From contig JAFKFN010000006.1 of assembly GCA_017308255.1 (NCBI GenBank), forward strand, positions 172,198 to 215,856: a stretch of 43,659 nucleotides of DNA, written 5' to 3'. Source of the stretch: Altererythrobacter sp. Lineage in GTDB: Bacteria > Pseudomonadota > Alphaproteobacteria > Sphingomonadales > Sphingomonadaceae. Positions 1 to 7,386 of this stretch are shown here, in pieces. The notes beneath the pieces were generated by a model. The model had not been told where the DNA came from. It ran no database searches and saw nothing but the letters and a program-made list of their open reading frames with translations. The position numbers were made by a program, and so were the translations under genes. The first letter of the stretch is position 1. Each line of letters starts with the position of its first letter.

Positions 1-377
1 AGGAACGGCACCGGCAGTTCCGCCGCGGCGACAGTCATCAGCGGGTCGGCCACCGGCCCCGCCAGGTCCGCCTCGGGCGCGGCCTCCTCCGCGACGGGCG
101 GCCGCGTGCGTTCGCCGGACAGGACCCGTTCGATGGGCTTGCCCGCCACCTTCGGCCCTTTGGTGGAAAACAGCGCGCCTTTCGCCCGGCTGCCGGGCGA
201 ACGGTCGGCCAGAAGGGAAAGGGGGTCCTGCAGGGCCTTGGCCACGGCGGCCGTGCCGCCCGTTCCGATCAGCGCGGTGCCGGTTCCCAGCATCGCCAGG
301 GCCGCGGCGCCCAGCGCCCATTTCAGACGTGCGAATCCCGGTTTCGTTTCGCTTTTCGATGAATTCGCCGGCGGCAT
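1..377 (-). CDS. Hypothetical membrane-anchored protein, 5' part only
   Basis: An open frame of 125 codons starts with ATG at 377 and runs off the left edge, so the C-terminus is missing. The N-terminus is short and polar (begins MPPANSSKSE), followed by a hydrophobic Ala/Gly/Leu-rich stretch at about residues 20-48 that looks like a single signal-anchor helix. After it comes a segment with SLLADRSPGSRAKGAL and then a Pro/Ala/Glu-rich tail. CAGGGG about ten bases upstream supports this start; an in-frame ATG at 416 is an alternative. I do not recognise the family. The likely topology is one membrane segment with a periplasmic, low-complexity remainder. The gene diverges from the GST gene on its right. 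Confidence 0.6.
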   Translation of the reverse strand, partial: MPPANSSKSETKPGFARLKWALGAAALAMLGTGTALIGTGGTAAVAKALQDPLSLLADRSPGSRAKGALFSTKGPKVAGKPIERVLSGERTRPPVAEEAAPEADLAGPVADPLMTVAAAELPVPF

Positions 378-535
378 AGGCACGATGCCCCTGTTTGATC
401 CTGCTACCACCCCCATTGATCGCTATAGGTGGCCCCCAAGGCCCATGTCACCATTCGCGTTTGCAATGAGAGGGTTAGAAAACCACTGTTCCGAATTGGG
501 ACGGCTTTGTCCAGAGGCCAGAGGAGTCATTTCTC

Positions 536-560
536 CCCGCGATGTTCAGGGCATCGCGGG
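536..560. other. Perfect 9-bp-arm hairpin in the gap 378-640
   Basis: Arms CCCGCGATG (536-544) and CATCGCGGG (552-560) enclose a 7-base loop. There is no T-tract on either side, so it is not a standard intrinsic terminator. It lies between the divergent partial gene and the GST gene and could be an operator or a leader structure. Nothing else is evident in this 263-bp gap. Confidence 0.4.
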
Positions 561-640
561 TCCGTTCACCCTCGACAGGCCGTGGGTGAATGCTTAGGTC
601 CCCGTACCCGAAGCTGGCAACGGCAGACGGGGCGCCACGC

Positions 641-1300
641 GTGAAGCTAATCATCGGCAACAAGAACTATTCCAGCTGGTCGCTGCGCGGCTGGCTCGCG
701 GCCAAGCAGTCCGGCCTCGCGTTCGAGGAGCTTACCGTCCACATCGACGGGGACGATTGGCAAGCCGCGAAGAGGCAGGAAGGCCAGTTCCAGCCGAGCG
801 CCGGCAAGGTCCCGGTGCTGTGGGACGGTGACGTGGTGGTGTGGGATTCGCTGGCGATTCTCGAATACCTGGCCGACAAGGTGGGCCGCGATCGCTTCTG
901 GCCCAAGGACGATGGCGCGCGCGGCATGGCTCGCTCCGTGGTCGCGGAAATGCACAGCGCTTACCTGGCGCTGCGCCGCCTGTGTCCGATGAATGTCCGC
1001 AAGCGCATTTCGGGCCTCGAACTGACGGACGAGGCGCGCGCCGATATCGTCCGCATTCTCGGCCTCTGGGCAGAGGCGCGCGCCCGCTTCGGCAAGGGCG
1101 GCCCGTTCCTGTTCGGCACGTTCAGCGCCGCCGACATCTTCTATGCGCCGCTCGTCACGCGCTTCGTGACATACGGCATCGGCGTCCCCGGCTTCGCCCA
1201 GGCCTATATGCAGGCGATCTGGGAACACGACTGGATGCAGGAATGGATCCGCGCCGCCGAGGACGAACAGTGGACGATCGAGCAGTTCGAAGTCGCCTAG
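641..1300 (+). CDS. Glutathione S-transferase family protein
   Basis: A 219-residue protein with the two-domain GST layout. The N-terminal thioredoxin-like domain (about 1-80) opens with a beta strand followed by NKNYSSWS, where the Ser/Tyr cluster is the usual glutathione-activating position. The KVPVL segment containing the cis-proline and the D-S-L-A-I-L-EYL helix follow. The rest is the all-alpha C-terminal domain. Family function is conjugation of glutathione to electrophiles or glutathione-dependent isomerisation in the cytoplasm; the substrate cannot be read from sequence. I chose GTG at 641 because homologues begin right at this strand; an in-frame upstream start at 590 would add 17 residues that do not look like protein. 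The gene stands alone, followed by a palindromic repeat. Confidence 0.85.
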   Translation: MKLIIGNKNYSSWSLRGWLAAKQSGLAFEELTVHIDGDDWQAAKRQEGQFQPSAGKVPVLWDGDVVVWDSLAILEYLADKVGRDRFWPKDDGARGMARSVVAEMHSAYLALRRLCPMNVRKRISGLELTDEARADIVRILGLWAEARARFGKGGPFLFGTFSAADIFYAPLVTRFVTYGIGVPGFAQAYMQAIWEHDWMQEWIRAAEDEQWTIEQFEVA

Positions 1301-1333
1301 CGTCGGCGGCGGCGTGATCGGCTATCTCTGAAT

Positions 1334-1412
1334 CGTCATTGCGAGCGTAGCGAAGCAATCCAGGGCGGCAGAGCCATACGCTCTGGATTGCTTCGCTACG
1401 CTCGCAATGACG
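1334..1412. repeat. Dispersed inverted repeat, family 1, intact copy
   Basis: Two perfectly complementary 30-base arms (1334-1363 and 1383-1412) flank a 19-base loop. The arm starts CGTCATTGCGAGCG and ends GAAGCAATCCAG. Related copies lie at 7178-7207 (one arm), 18579-18662 and 39212-39290. This copy sits in the gap between the convergent GST and cupin genes, so a hairpin in RNA could also end transcription from both sides. Confidence 0.9.
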
Positions 1413-1437
1413 AATGATTGAACCCAAGGTGCGCGCG

Positions 1438-1899
1438 CTAACCCTTCGGCGGATAAGGCGTGCCGTCCTTGTGCAGGTAGGCATCGCCTTCGAACCTCAG
1501 GTCGATGTCGGGATATTCGCCCCAGTCGCGCGCGCTGTCCCCGGCGCTCACCGCGATCATCACGCAATCGGCCCCGCTTCGGTTCTGCAAGTGATGGCCG
1601 TCGCGGGCGCCTTTCGGCCAGGCGGCCACGTCGCCCGCGCGCAACACGGTTTCGCTCCGATCCTCCACCAGCACCGCTTCGCCGGAAAGCACCACGACCA
1701 ACTCGTCCTCCTCGGTATGCCAGTGGCGCTGCGAGCTCCACGCCCCCGGTTTCAGCACCACATGGCTGGCGCCCATCGCCGTCAGGCCCGCTGCAGGCGC
1801 GAGGCGGCGATACCAGCGGCCCTGGACCTCCTCGTCATAAGGCGCCGGATAGCCGGTGCGGTTCTGCTGCGGGATCGCCTGCAGATCGATCTTGGGCAT
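1438..1899 (-). CDS. Cupin-domain protein
   Basis: A 153-residue single-domain cupin. The first cupin motif is visible around RHWHTEEDELVVVLSGEA (two His, then Glu, all likely metal ligands), followed by the glycine turn of LRAGDVAAWPKG and the second motif beginning DGHHLQN. Such proteins are small beta-barrels that bind a metal and act as dioxygenases, isomerases or sugar-binding proteins; the activity here is unknown. The start ATG at 1899 places MPKIDL at the N-terminus, matching the compact domain; the frame stays open upstream into the dapE region but that extension is antisense to another gene. It diverges from dapE with 52 bp between starts. Confidence 0.8.
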   Translation of the reverse strand: MPKIDLQAIPQQNRTGYPAPYDEEVQGRWYRRLAPAAGLTAMGASHVVLKPGAWSSQRHWHTEEDELVVVLSGEAVLVEDRSETVLRAGDVAAWPKGARDGHHLQNRSGADCVMIAVSAGDSARDWGEYPDIDLRFEGDAYLHKDGTPYPPKG

Positions 1900-1951
1900 C
1901 ACTGCGGTCTCCGGGTGGCATTGGCGCGCCGGCTGGTCTAGCTCGCCTGTG

Positions 1952-3073
1952 ATGGGGAACAACAGCGATGTCGCGAACCTGGCCGAAGCGCTGATCGCAT
2001 GCGAAAGCGTGACCCCGGCGCGCGGGCCGGTGTTCGATACGCTCGAAGCCATGCTGGCGCCGCTCGGGTTCGAGGTGCACCGATTTATCGCCGGGGATGA
2101 GGTGGAGAATTGCCTGGCCATTCGCCGGGGCCCGCCGGGCAGCCGGCATTTCGCGTTCGCCGGCCATCTCGACGTGGTGCCGCCGGGGGAAGGCTGGTCC
2201 AGCGGCCCCTTCGCGCCGGAACGGCGGGGCGGCCTGCTCTACGGCCGCGGGGCGGTGGATATGAAGAGCGCCGTGGCGGCGATGGTCGCGGCCATGGCGG
2301 ACGTTCCGCCCGATGCCGGCACCGTGAGCTTCATCATCACCGGTGACGAGGAAGGCGAAGCGATCCACGGCACCCGCGCGCTGATCGATCTGATTCGCCA
2401 GCGGGGGGAACTGCCCGACCTGTGCCTGGTGGGTGAACCGACGTCGGTGCATCGCCTGGGCGACATGGCCAAGATCGGCCGGCGCGGCTCGGTCAACGTC
2501 TGGCTCGAGGTCGAAGGCAGGGAAGGGCATGTCGCCTATCCGCACCTGGCCGACAATCCGCTTCCCCGCCTGGTGGCGATGCTGGCGGAACTCGATGCCC
2601 TGGTGCTCGACGAAGGGACCGAATGGTTCCAGCCGTCGAACCTGGAGATCACCGATATCGCGGTCGGCAATTCCGCCACCAACGTGATTCCGTCGCGCGC
2701 CAGGGCGCGCCTTTCGATCCGTTTCAACGAATTGCACACCGGCGCCGCGCTGGGCGCGCGGGTGGCCGCGGTCGCCGCGCGCCACGGCGGCACGGCGCGC
2801 CCGGTGATTTCGGGCGAATCCTATTTCACCTCGCCAGGCCCTTTCGCCGATAGCGTGGTTGCGGCGGTGGAAGCGGAAACAGGCATCCGGCCGGAACTGT
2901 CCACCAGCGGCGGCACGTCCGATGCGCGGTTCCTCAAGGATCTGTGCCCGGTGATCGAATTCGGCCTGCCGAACGCCACCATGCACAAGCGTGACGAGGC
3001 CGCTTCGCTCGACGATCTGGACGCGCTCGTGCGGATCTACCGGCGGATCGCCCTGGCCGCGCTCGGCGGGTAG
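1952..3073 (+). CDS. dapE: Succinyl-diaminopimelate desuccinylase DapE
   Basis: A 373-residue M20-family zinc peptidase. It hydrolyses N-succinyl-LL-2,6-diaminopimelate to diaminopimelate and succinate in lysine and peptidoglycan-precursor synthesis. Predicted zinc ligands and catalytic residues are visible: His72 in GHLDVVPPG, Asp103 in GAVDMKS, the Glu pair at 133-134 in GDEEGEA, Glu162 in GEPT, and a His near 345 in NATMHKRDE. The dimerisation domain sits between about 178 and 290. ATG at 1952 gives MGNNSDVANLAEAL, the normal N-terminus; further upstream in frame is non-coding. The other dap gene here, dapB, lies about 2.5 kb away on the other strand. Confidence 0.95.
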   Translation: MGNNSDVANLAEALIACESVTPARGPVFDTLEAMLAPLGFEVHRFIAGDEVENCLAIRRGPPGSRHFAFAGHLDVVPPGEGWSSGPFAPERRGGLLYGRGAVDMKSAVAAMVAAMADVPPDAGTVSFIITGDEEGEAIHGTRALIDLIRQRGELPDLCLVGEPTSVHRLGDMAKIGRRGSVNVWLEVEGREGHVAYPHLADNPLPRLVAMLAELDALVLDEGTEWFQPSNLEITDIAVGNSATNVIPSRARARLSIRFNELHTGAALGARVAAVAARHGGTARPVISGESYFTSPGPFADSVVAAVEAETGIRPELSTSGGTSDARFLKDLCPVIEFGLPNATMHKRDEAASLDDLDALVRIYRRIALAALGG

Positions 3074-3113
3074 GATCGCCGCCGGCGATGACGAGAGAGG
3101 GCTAGGGCCGCTT

Positions 3114-4436
3114 ATGAGTTTCAACGCCGAACAGATCGCCGAAGGCGCCGCGCCGGCCACCCACGGCAAGCTGCAATGGCGCATCCTGATCGGGTTCGTC
3201 GCCGGCCTGGTTGCCGGCCTGCTCGCCTATACCTTCGCGCGCGATGCGATGTGGGTCGGCGCCGTGGTGACTTATGTCACCGGCCCGATCGGGCAGATCT
3301 TCCTGCGGCTGCTGTTCATGCTGGTGCTGCCGCTGCTGTTCTCCGCGCTCGTCGTCGGGATCGCCGAAATGGGCGAGGTGCGCGAGCTGAAGCGGATCGG
3401 GCTGATGACGCTGGCCTATACCGTGATCGTCTCGGGCATCGCGGTCGCCGTCTCGCTCGCGGCGGTCAACCTGCTGAAGCCGGGGCAGGGCGTCGATCCC
3501 GCCGCCGCGCGCGATCTGCTGGCCCAGGGCGGGGAGGGCGCGCGCGGCATCATCGCCGCTTCGGCCAACAGCGATGCCGGGGTGAACGCGGTGGTCGCCA
3601 TCGTGCCCAGCAACGTGGTCGCCGCGATGACCGACAACGACATCCTGGCGGTGATGTTCTTCGCGCTGTTCTTCGGCATCGGCCTGCTGCTGGTGCAGAC
3701 CCCGCGCACCCGCCAGCTCAAGGGTGTGATCGAAGGCGTGTTCGAAGTGGCGATGAAGCTGATCGGGCTCGTCATCCAGCTCGCGCCGCTGGCGATCTTC
3801 TGCTTCATGTTCAACCTCTCGGCGCAGTTCGGGTGGGACTTGCTGGTCAAGCTGGCCGCCTTCGTCGGCGTCGTGCTGCTGGCGCTCGGCATCCAGATGT
3901 TCGGCGTGTTCCCCGCGCTGCTGAGGTTCGTCGCCGGGAAGAGCCCCCTGGCCTTCTTCCGCGAGACCCGCGAGGCGAGCGTGATGGCGTTCTCCACCGC
4001 CAGCTCCAACGCGACGCTGCCCACTTCGCTGCGGGTGGCGGACAGCGAATTGCGCCTGCCGCCGAAGATCGCCCGCTTCGTGCTCACCATCGGCGCCACC
4101 GCCAACCAGAACGGCACGGCGATGTTCGAAGGCGTGACGGTGCTGTTCCTGGCCCAGTTCTTCGGCGTGGAGCTGGGCCTGGGGGATCAGTTGTTCGTGA
4201 TGCTGGTGTGCATCCTGGCGGGCGTCGGCACGGCCGGCGTTCCCGGCGGCTCGCTGCCGGTCATCGCGCTGATCCTTGCGGGCGTGGGCGTCCCGCCCGA
4301 GGGAATCGGCCTGATCCTGGGGGTGGACCGATTCCTCGACATGTGCCGCACCACGCTCAACGTGATCGGCGATCTCGTCGCCGCGCAAGTGATCAGCGCG
4401 CTCAACCGCGAGCCGGCCGCCCCAGCGCCGGCCTAG
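3114..4436 (+). CDS. Dicarboxylate/amino acid:cation symporter (DAACS family)
   Basis: A 440-residue inner-membrane transporter with about eight hydrophobic helices and the family's two re-entrant-loop signatures: the serine-rich STASSNATLPTSLR (around residues 292-305) and GATANQNGTAMFEG (around 325-338). Members couple uptake of dicarboxylates or acidic/neutral amino acids to Na+ or H+. The usual NMDGT motif reads NQNGT here, so the classical cation-site Asp is Asn; substrate and ion coupling therefore cannot be assumed to follow GltP or DctA. ATG at 3114 is preceded by a GAGAGAGGG-like ribosome site. It follows dapE by 40 bp on the same strand and may be cotranscribed with it. Confidence 0.9.
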   Translation: MSFNAEQIAEGAAPATHGKLQWRILIGFVAGLVAGLLAYTFARDAMWVGAVVTYVTGPIGQIFLRLLFMLVLPLLFSALVVGIAEMGEVRELKRIGLMTLAYTVIVSGIAVAVSLAAVNLLKPGQGVDPAAARDLLAQGGEGARGIIAASANSDAGVNAVVAIVPSNVVAAMTDNDILAVMFFALFFGIGLLLVQTPRTRQLKGVIEGVFEVAMKLIGLVIQLAPLAIFCFMFNLSAQFGWDLLVKLAAFVGVVLLALGIQMFGVFPALLRFVAGKSPLAFFRETREASVMAFSTASSNATLPTSLRVADSELRLPPKIARFVLTIGATANQNGTAMFEGVTVLFLAQFFGVELGLGDQLFVMLVCILAGVGTAGVPGGSLPVIALILAGVGVPPEGIGLILGVDRFLDMCRTTLNVIGDLVAAQVISALNREPAAPAPA

Positions 4437-4445
4437 CGGTATCGC

Positions 4446-4847
4446 TCAGAAGGCCTGGTTTTCCTTCAGGTTCACGGGCACGAACTTGCCCAGCCCGCAC
4501 GTGGGCGCGCCCACGCCGCCGGATTGCAGCACGGTGATCGTGTCGCTGCTGCACAGGCGGGCCGTCGTGGTCCGGTAAGCGAAGCGCTTCTCGAAGCCGA
4601 GCGGAGAGCAGGCCACCGGCAAGGTGTTGCGATACACCTTCCCGTCGCGCATCACGAAATCGATCGTACGGTTATCACGCACGCGGGTGTCGTCGATCTC
4701 GCCGGTGCTGACGCAATCGACCGCTTCCCCCACGGCCACCGCGGCGGGCGCATTGGTTCGGGGCGTGCTCGCGGGTTCGGCGGTGCAGCCGGCCAGTGAA
4801 GCGGCAGCGGCGGCGATAAGCGAGGCAGTGGCAAGGCGTAGGGTCAT
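4446..4847 (-). CDS. Small lipoprotein, probably DUF6491-like
   Basis: A 133-residue protein with a lipoprotein signal: a short basic start (MTLRLATAS), an Ala-rich hydrophobic core and a lipobox LAGC at about residues 17-20. The mature part has two pairs of Cys and the pattern CVSTGEIDDTRV, then YRNTLPVACSPLGFEKRFAYRT, then LCSSDTITVL and a final CGLGKF. This matches what I recall of the DUF6491 family of short secreted proteins of unknown function; I could not check it by search. It is the last gene of a leftward dapB-nth-lipoprotein run, 34 bp after nth. Its stop is 9 bp from that of the convergent symporter. Confidence 0.7.
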   Translation of the reverse strand: MTLRLATASLIAAAAASLAGCTAEPASTPRTNAPAAVAVGEAVDCVSTGEIDDTRVRDNRTIDFVMRDGKVYRNTLPVACSPLGFEKRFAYRTTTARLCSSDTITVLQSGGVGAPTCGLGKFVPVNLKENQAF

Positions 4848-4881
4848 GGTCCTTCTCCTCGAAACGGGCGTCCTGTCGCCT

Positions 4882-5556
4882 CTATGACGGAGCGGACGCC
4901 CGCTTGCCTTTGCCAACGGGCTTTTCCAGCACCTTGTTCCGATAGGCGCACAGATCCACCACGGGGCAGCGCCAGCATTCGGGCAGGCGCGCCTTGCAGG
5001 TGTAACGGCCGTGCAGGATCAGCCAGTGATGCGCATGGCGGCGGAACGGCTGGGGCACGCGCTTCTCCAGCTTCGCCTCCACCTGTTCGGGCGTCTTGCC
5101 CCGGGCCAGCCCGGTGCGGTTGCACACGCGGAACACATGCGTATCGACGGCGAAGGTTTCCTCGCCGAACGCGCAGTTGAGCACGACATTGGCCGTCTTG
5201 CGGCCCACGCCGGGCAGGGCGATCAGCGCCTCCAGGCTTCGCGGCACTTCGCCCTGGTGATCGGCGATCAACTTTTCGGACAAGGCGATCACGTTCTTCG
5301 CCTTGGCGTTGAACAGGCCGATCGTCTTGATGTGCTCCTTCAGGCCCTCTTCGCCCAGCTCGACCATCTGCTGCGGCGTCTTCACCTGCTGGAACAGGCG
5401 CCGCGTCGCCTTGTTCACGCCGGCGTCGGTCGCCTGCGCGCTCAGCACCACGGCCACCAGCAGCTGATAGGTATTGCCGAACTCCAGCTCGGTTTCGGGC
5501 GAGGGGTTGGCCTCGGCCAGACGGCGGAAGAATTCGAAAATCTGCTCGCGGGTCAA
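4882..5556 (-). CDS. nth: Endonuclease III (DNA glycosylase/AP lyase)
   Basis: A 224-residue HhH-GPD DNA glycosylase that removes oxidised pyrimidines and nicks the abasic site. The helix-hairpin-helix LPGVGRKTANVV holds the catalytic Lys120, and Asp138 lies in FAVDTHVFRV. The C-terminal iron-sulfur loop has the canonical C-X6-C-X2-C-X5-C spacing in CKARLPECWRCPVVDLC. The start is inferred as TTG at 5556, because it overlaps the dapB stop (TTGA) and puts Lys120 and Asp138 at the same numbers as in E. coli; no ATG lies nearby in frame. The overlap suggests translational coupling with dapB. Confidence 0.95.
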   Translation of the reverse strand: MTREQIFEFFRRLAEANPSPETELEFGNTYQLLVAVVLSAQATDAGVNKATRRLFQQVKTPQQMVELGEEGLKEHIKTIGLFNAKAKNVIALSEKLIADHQGEVPRSLEALIALPGVGRKTANVVLNCAFGEETFAVDTHVFRVCNRTGLARGKTPEQVEAKLEKRVPQPFRRHAHHWLILHGRYTCKARLPECWRCPVVDLCAYRNKVLEKPVGKGKRASAPS

Positions 5557-6281
5557 AGCCCCAGCACCTGCCTCATCATGTAACGGCCGGCGGGCTGCCC
5601 GATCAGCCACACCGCGCCGCGCACCGCGCCGTGGGCGAAGATCATCCGGTCCTCGGCACTGTGCGAAAGGGTCAGCCGCTCTTGCGGGCCGGCCAGGATC
5701 ACGCTGTGTTCGCCCGCCACCGTGCCCCCGCGCAGGGAGGCGAAGCCGATCGAGCCCGGCTCGCGCGGGCCGGTATGGCCATAGCGGCCCGGCCCCTCCG
5801 GCGCGTGAAAATCGATCCCGCGCCCTTCCGCCGCCGCTTCGCCCAGCAGCAGCGCGGTGCCCGAAGGCGCATCGACCTTCATCCGGTGATGCATCTCCAG
5901 CACTTCGATGTCCCATTCCGGCCCCAGCCGCGCGGCGGCTTCCTTCACCAGGTGCGCCAGCAGGGTGACGCCCAGCGAGGTATTGCCCGTCTGCAGCACC
6001 GGGATCGCCAGCGAGGCCTTGTCGATCAGCGCGTGATGCACGTCGGTCAGGCCGGTGGTGCCGATCAGGATCGGGATGCCGGCGCCCACCGCGGCGTGGA
6101 GATTGGCCTCCAGCGCGCTGGGCGCGGTGAAGTCCACCAGGGTGTCGCTGCGGTCGGCCAGCGCAGCCACGTCGCCGCCCCGGTCCACGCCGCCCGCGTT
6201 CTCGTGCCCCGCCGCCTCGATCGCGCGGGCCAGCGCATGGCCCATGCGCCCTTCATTGCCGATGATTCCGATGCGCGCCAT
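5553..6281 (-). CDS. dapB: 4-hydroxy-tetrahydrodipicolinate reductase DapB
   Basis: A 242-residue NAD(P)H-dependent reductase of the lysine/diaminopimelate pathway. It has the N-terminal Rossmann loop GNEGRMG (8-14), the GTTG turn (74-77), and the catalytic signature HHRMKVDAPSGTA (131-143) with His131 and Lys135 as the expected acid and substrate-binding residues. Length is somewhat shorter than the E. coli enzyme (about 270), typical of alphaproteobacterial forms. ATG at 6281. It heads the dapB-nth-lipoprotein operon and diverges from the sirtuin gene, with only about 30 bp for two promoters. Confidence 0.95.
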   Translation of the reverse strand: MARIGIIGNEGRMGHALARAIEAAGHENAGGVDRGGDVAALADRSDTLVDFTAPSALEANLHAAVGAGIPILIGTTGLTDVHHALIDKASLAIPVLQTGNTSLGVTLLAHLVKEAAARLGPEWDIEVLEMHHRMKVDAPSGTALLLGEAAAEGRGIDFHAPEGPGRYGHTGPREPGSIGFASLRGGTVAGEHSVILAGPQERLTLSHSAEDRMIFAHGAVRGAVWLIGQPAGRYMMRQVLGL

Positions 6282-6307
6282 TGCGCCTCTCCTTGTGCGC
6301 GTGCTTC

Positions 6308-7030
6308 ATGGGGGCAATGGACGGCATCCGCAACATCGTGATCCTCACCGGCGCGGGGATAAGCGCCGAAAGCGGCCTGCGGACTTTCCGCGCGGAAGAT
6401 GGCCTGTGGGAAGATCACCGGGTGGAAGACGTGGCCACCCCGCAAGCCTTCCGCCGCGATCCGCAGCTCGTCCAGCGGTTCTACGACGCGCGCCGCGCGG
6501 GCGTGCGTGCGGCCCGGCCGAACCCGGCGCATGCCGCACTGGCCCGGTTAGACCGCGCCTGGCCGCCTGGCGAACGCGGCGAATTGCTGATCGTCACCCA
6601 GAACATCGACGACCTGCACGAACGCGCGGGCGCGGCCCGCGTCCTGCACATGCATGGCGAAGCGCTGTCCGCCTGGTGCACGGCTTGCGATGCGCGCCAT
6701 GGCTGGACCGATACCTTGCTGGACAGCCCGCCATGCCCCGCCTGCTCCGCGCGCAGTCTCAGGCCCGACATCGTCTGGTTCGGCGAAATGCCCTACGGCA
6801 TGGACCGCATCTTCGCCGCGCTCGCCCGGGCGGATATGTTCGTCTCGATCGGCACGTCGGGCGCGGTCTATCCGGCGGCGGGCTTCGTCCAGCAGGCCAA
6901 GAGCCACGGCGCCCGGACGCTGGAACTCAACCTGGAACGCAGCCAGGGCTCCGCCTGGTTCGACGAATCGCGCCTTGGCCCGGCGAGCGAGCTGGTGCCG
7001 GAGTGGGTGGCTGAAATGATCGGCGGTTGA
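6308..7030 (+). CDS. cobB: NAD-dependent protein deacylase (sirtuin, class III)
   Basis: A 240-residue Sir2 protein. Visible features are GAGISAESG (15-23) for NAD, the Tyr59/Arg62 pair in FYDARR that marks succinyl/malonyl-lysine binding in class III sirtuins, TQNIDDLHERAG (97-108), the catalytic His116 in HMHGE, and two zinc pairs C124/C127 and C143/C146. It removes acyl groups from lysines using NAD. The start is uncertain: ATG at 6308 and ATG at 6317 both fit, and neither has a strong ribosome site. The final codons and stop (GGC GGT TGA) lie inside a 43-bp inverted repeat shared with the end of the convergent MoeB-like gene. Confidence 0.9.
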   Translation: MGAMDGIRNIVILTGAGISAESGLRTFRAEDGLWEDHRVEDVATPQAFRRDPQLVQRFYDARRAGVRAARPNPAHAALARLDRAWPPGERGELLIVTQNIDDLHERAGAARVLHMHGEALSAWCTACDARHGWTDTLLDSPPCPACSARSLRPDIVWFGEMPYGMDRIFAALARADMFVSIGTSGAVYPAAGFVQQAKSHGARTLELNLERSQGSAWFDESRLGPASELVPEWVAEMIGG

Positions 7031-7118
7031 AGGGGGCGCTCGCAGAGACGCGGAGGCGCGGAGAAGAGAAGAACTTTCATGCGAAGGCGGGGGTGCCAAG
7101 ATGTCGCCCCCTACCATT

Positions 7119-7147
7119 CGTCATCCCCGCGAACGCGGGGACCCAGT
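7119..7147 (+). repeat. Family 2 palindromic repeat unit, left copy
   Basis: A 29-base unit starting CGTCATCCCCGCG and ending GGGGACCCAGT. It is itself a hairpin (TCCCCGCG against CGCGGGGA). It is repeated as an exact inverted copy at 7302-7330 and in variant form at 31078-31106 and 31131-31159. Confidence 0.85.
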
Positions 7148-7177
7148 GGGCTCTTGCCAGATCGCCCAACCCTTCCT

Positions 7178-7207
7178 CGTCATTGCGAGCGAAGCGAAGC
7201 AATCCAG
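7178..7207 (+). repeat. Family 1 repeat, single surviving arm
   Basis: A 30-base arm that differs from the copy at 1334 by GAAGCG in place of GTAGCG. The expected second arm is only dimly recognisable as CAGGATTGATTG around 7227-7238, so this copy is decayed. Confidence 0.8.
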
Positions 7208-7301
7208 GGCGATGCGAGCGCCATCTCAGGATTGATTGGCCTGGTGACCAAGTTCGCTTCTATCTCCGCTCTCGAAGAGAAGGCGCTTCAACCAAGACCT
7301 G

Positions 7302-7330
7302 ACTGGGTCCCCGCGTTCGCGGGGATGACG
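7302..7330 (-). repeat. Family 2 palindromic repeat unit, right copy
   Basis: An exact reverse complement of 7119-7147. The pair brackets the family 1 arm symmetrically inside the 43-bp outer inverted repeat. Confidence 0.85.
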
Positions 7331-7386
7331 AAACGGGGGGTAAAGTGCGGTATCTCCGCGCCTCCGCGTCTCTGCGAGCGCCCCCT

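Noticed and set aside
106-597. A plus-strand frame at the left edge
   Set aside because: It is antisense to the partial minus-strand gene, whose signal-anchor-like helix and ribosome site are more convincing.
3081-3113. An upstream start for the symporter (from 2991)
   Set aside because: It would overlap the dapE 3' end and add about 40 residues unlike the family; ATG 3114 with its ribosome site fits.
1835-3184. A minus-strand frame opposite dapE
   Set aside because: dapE is certain by its zinc ligands; the antisense frame has no features.
7119-7330. A possible CRISPR array, because short palindromic repeats recur
   Set aside because: There are only two units in inverted orientation with no regular spacers and no cas genes. 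They are intergenic palindromic repeats.
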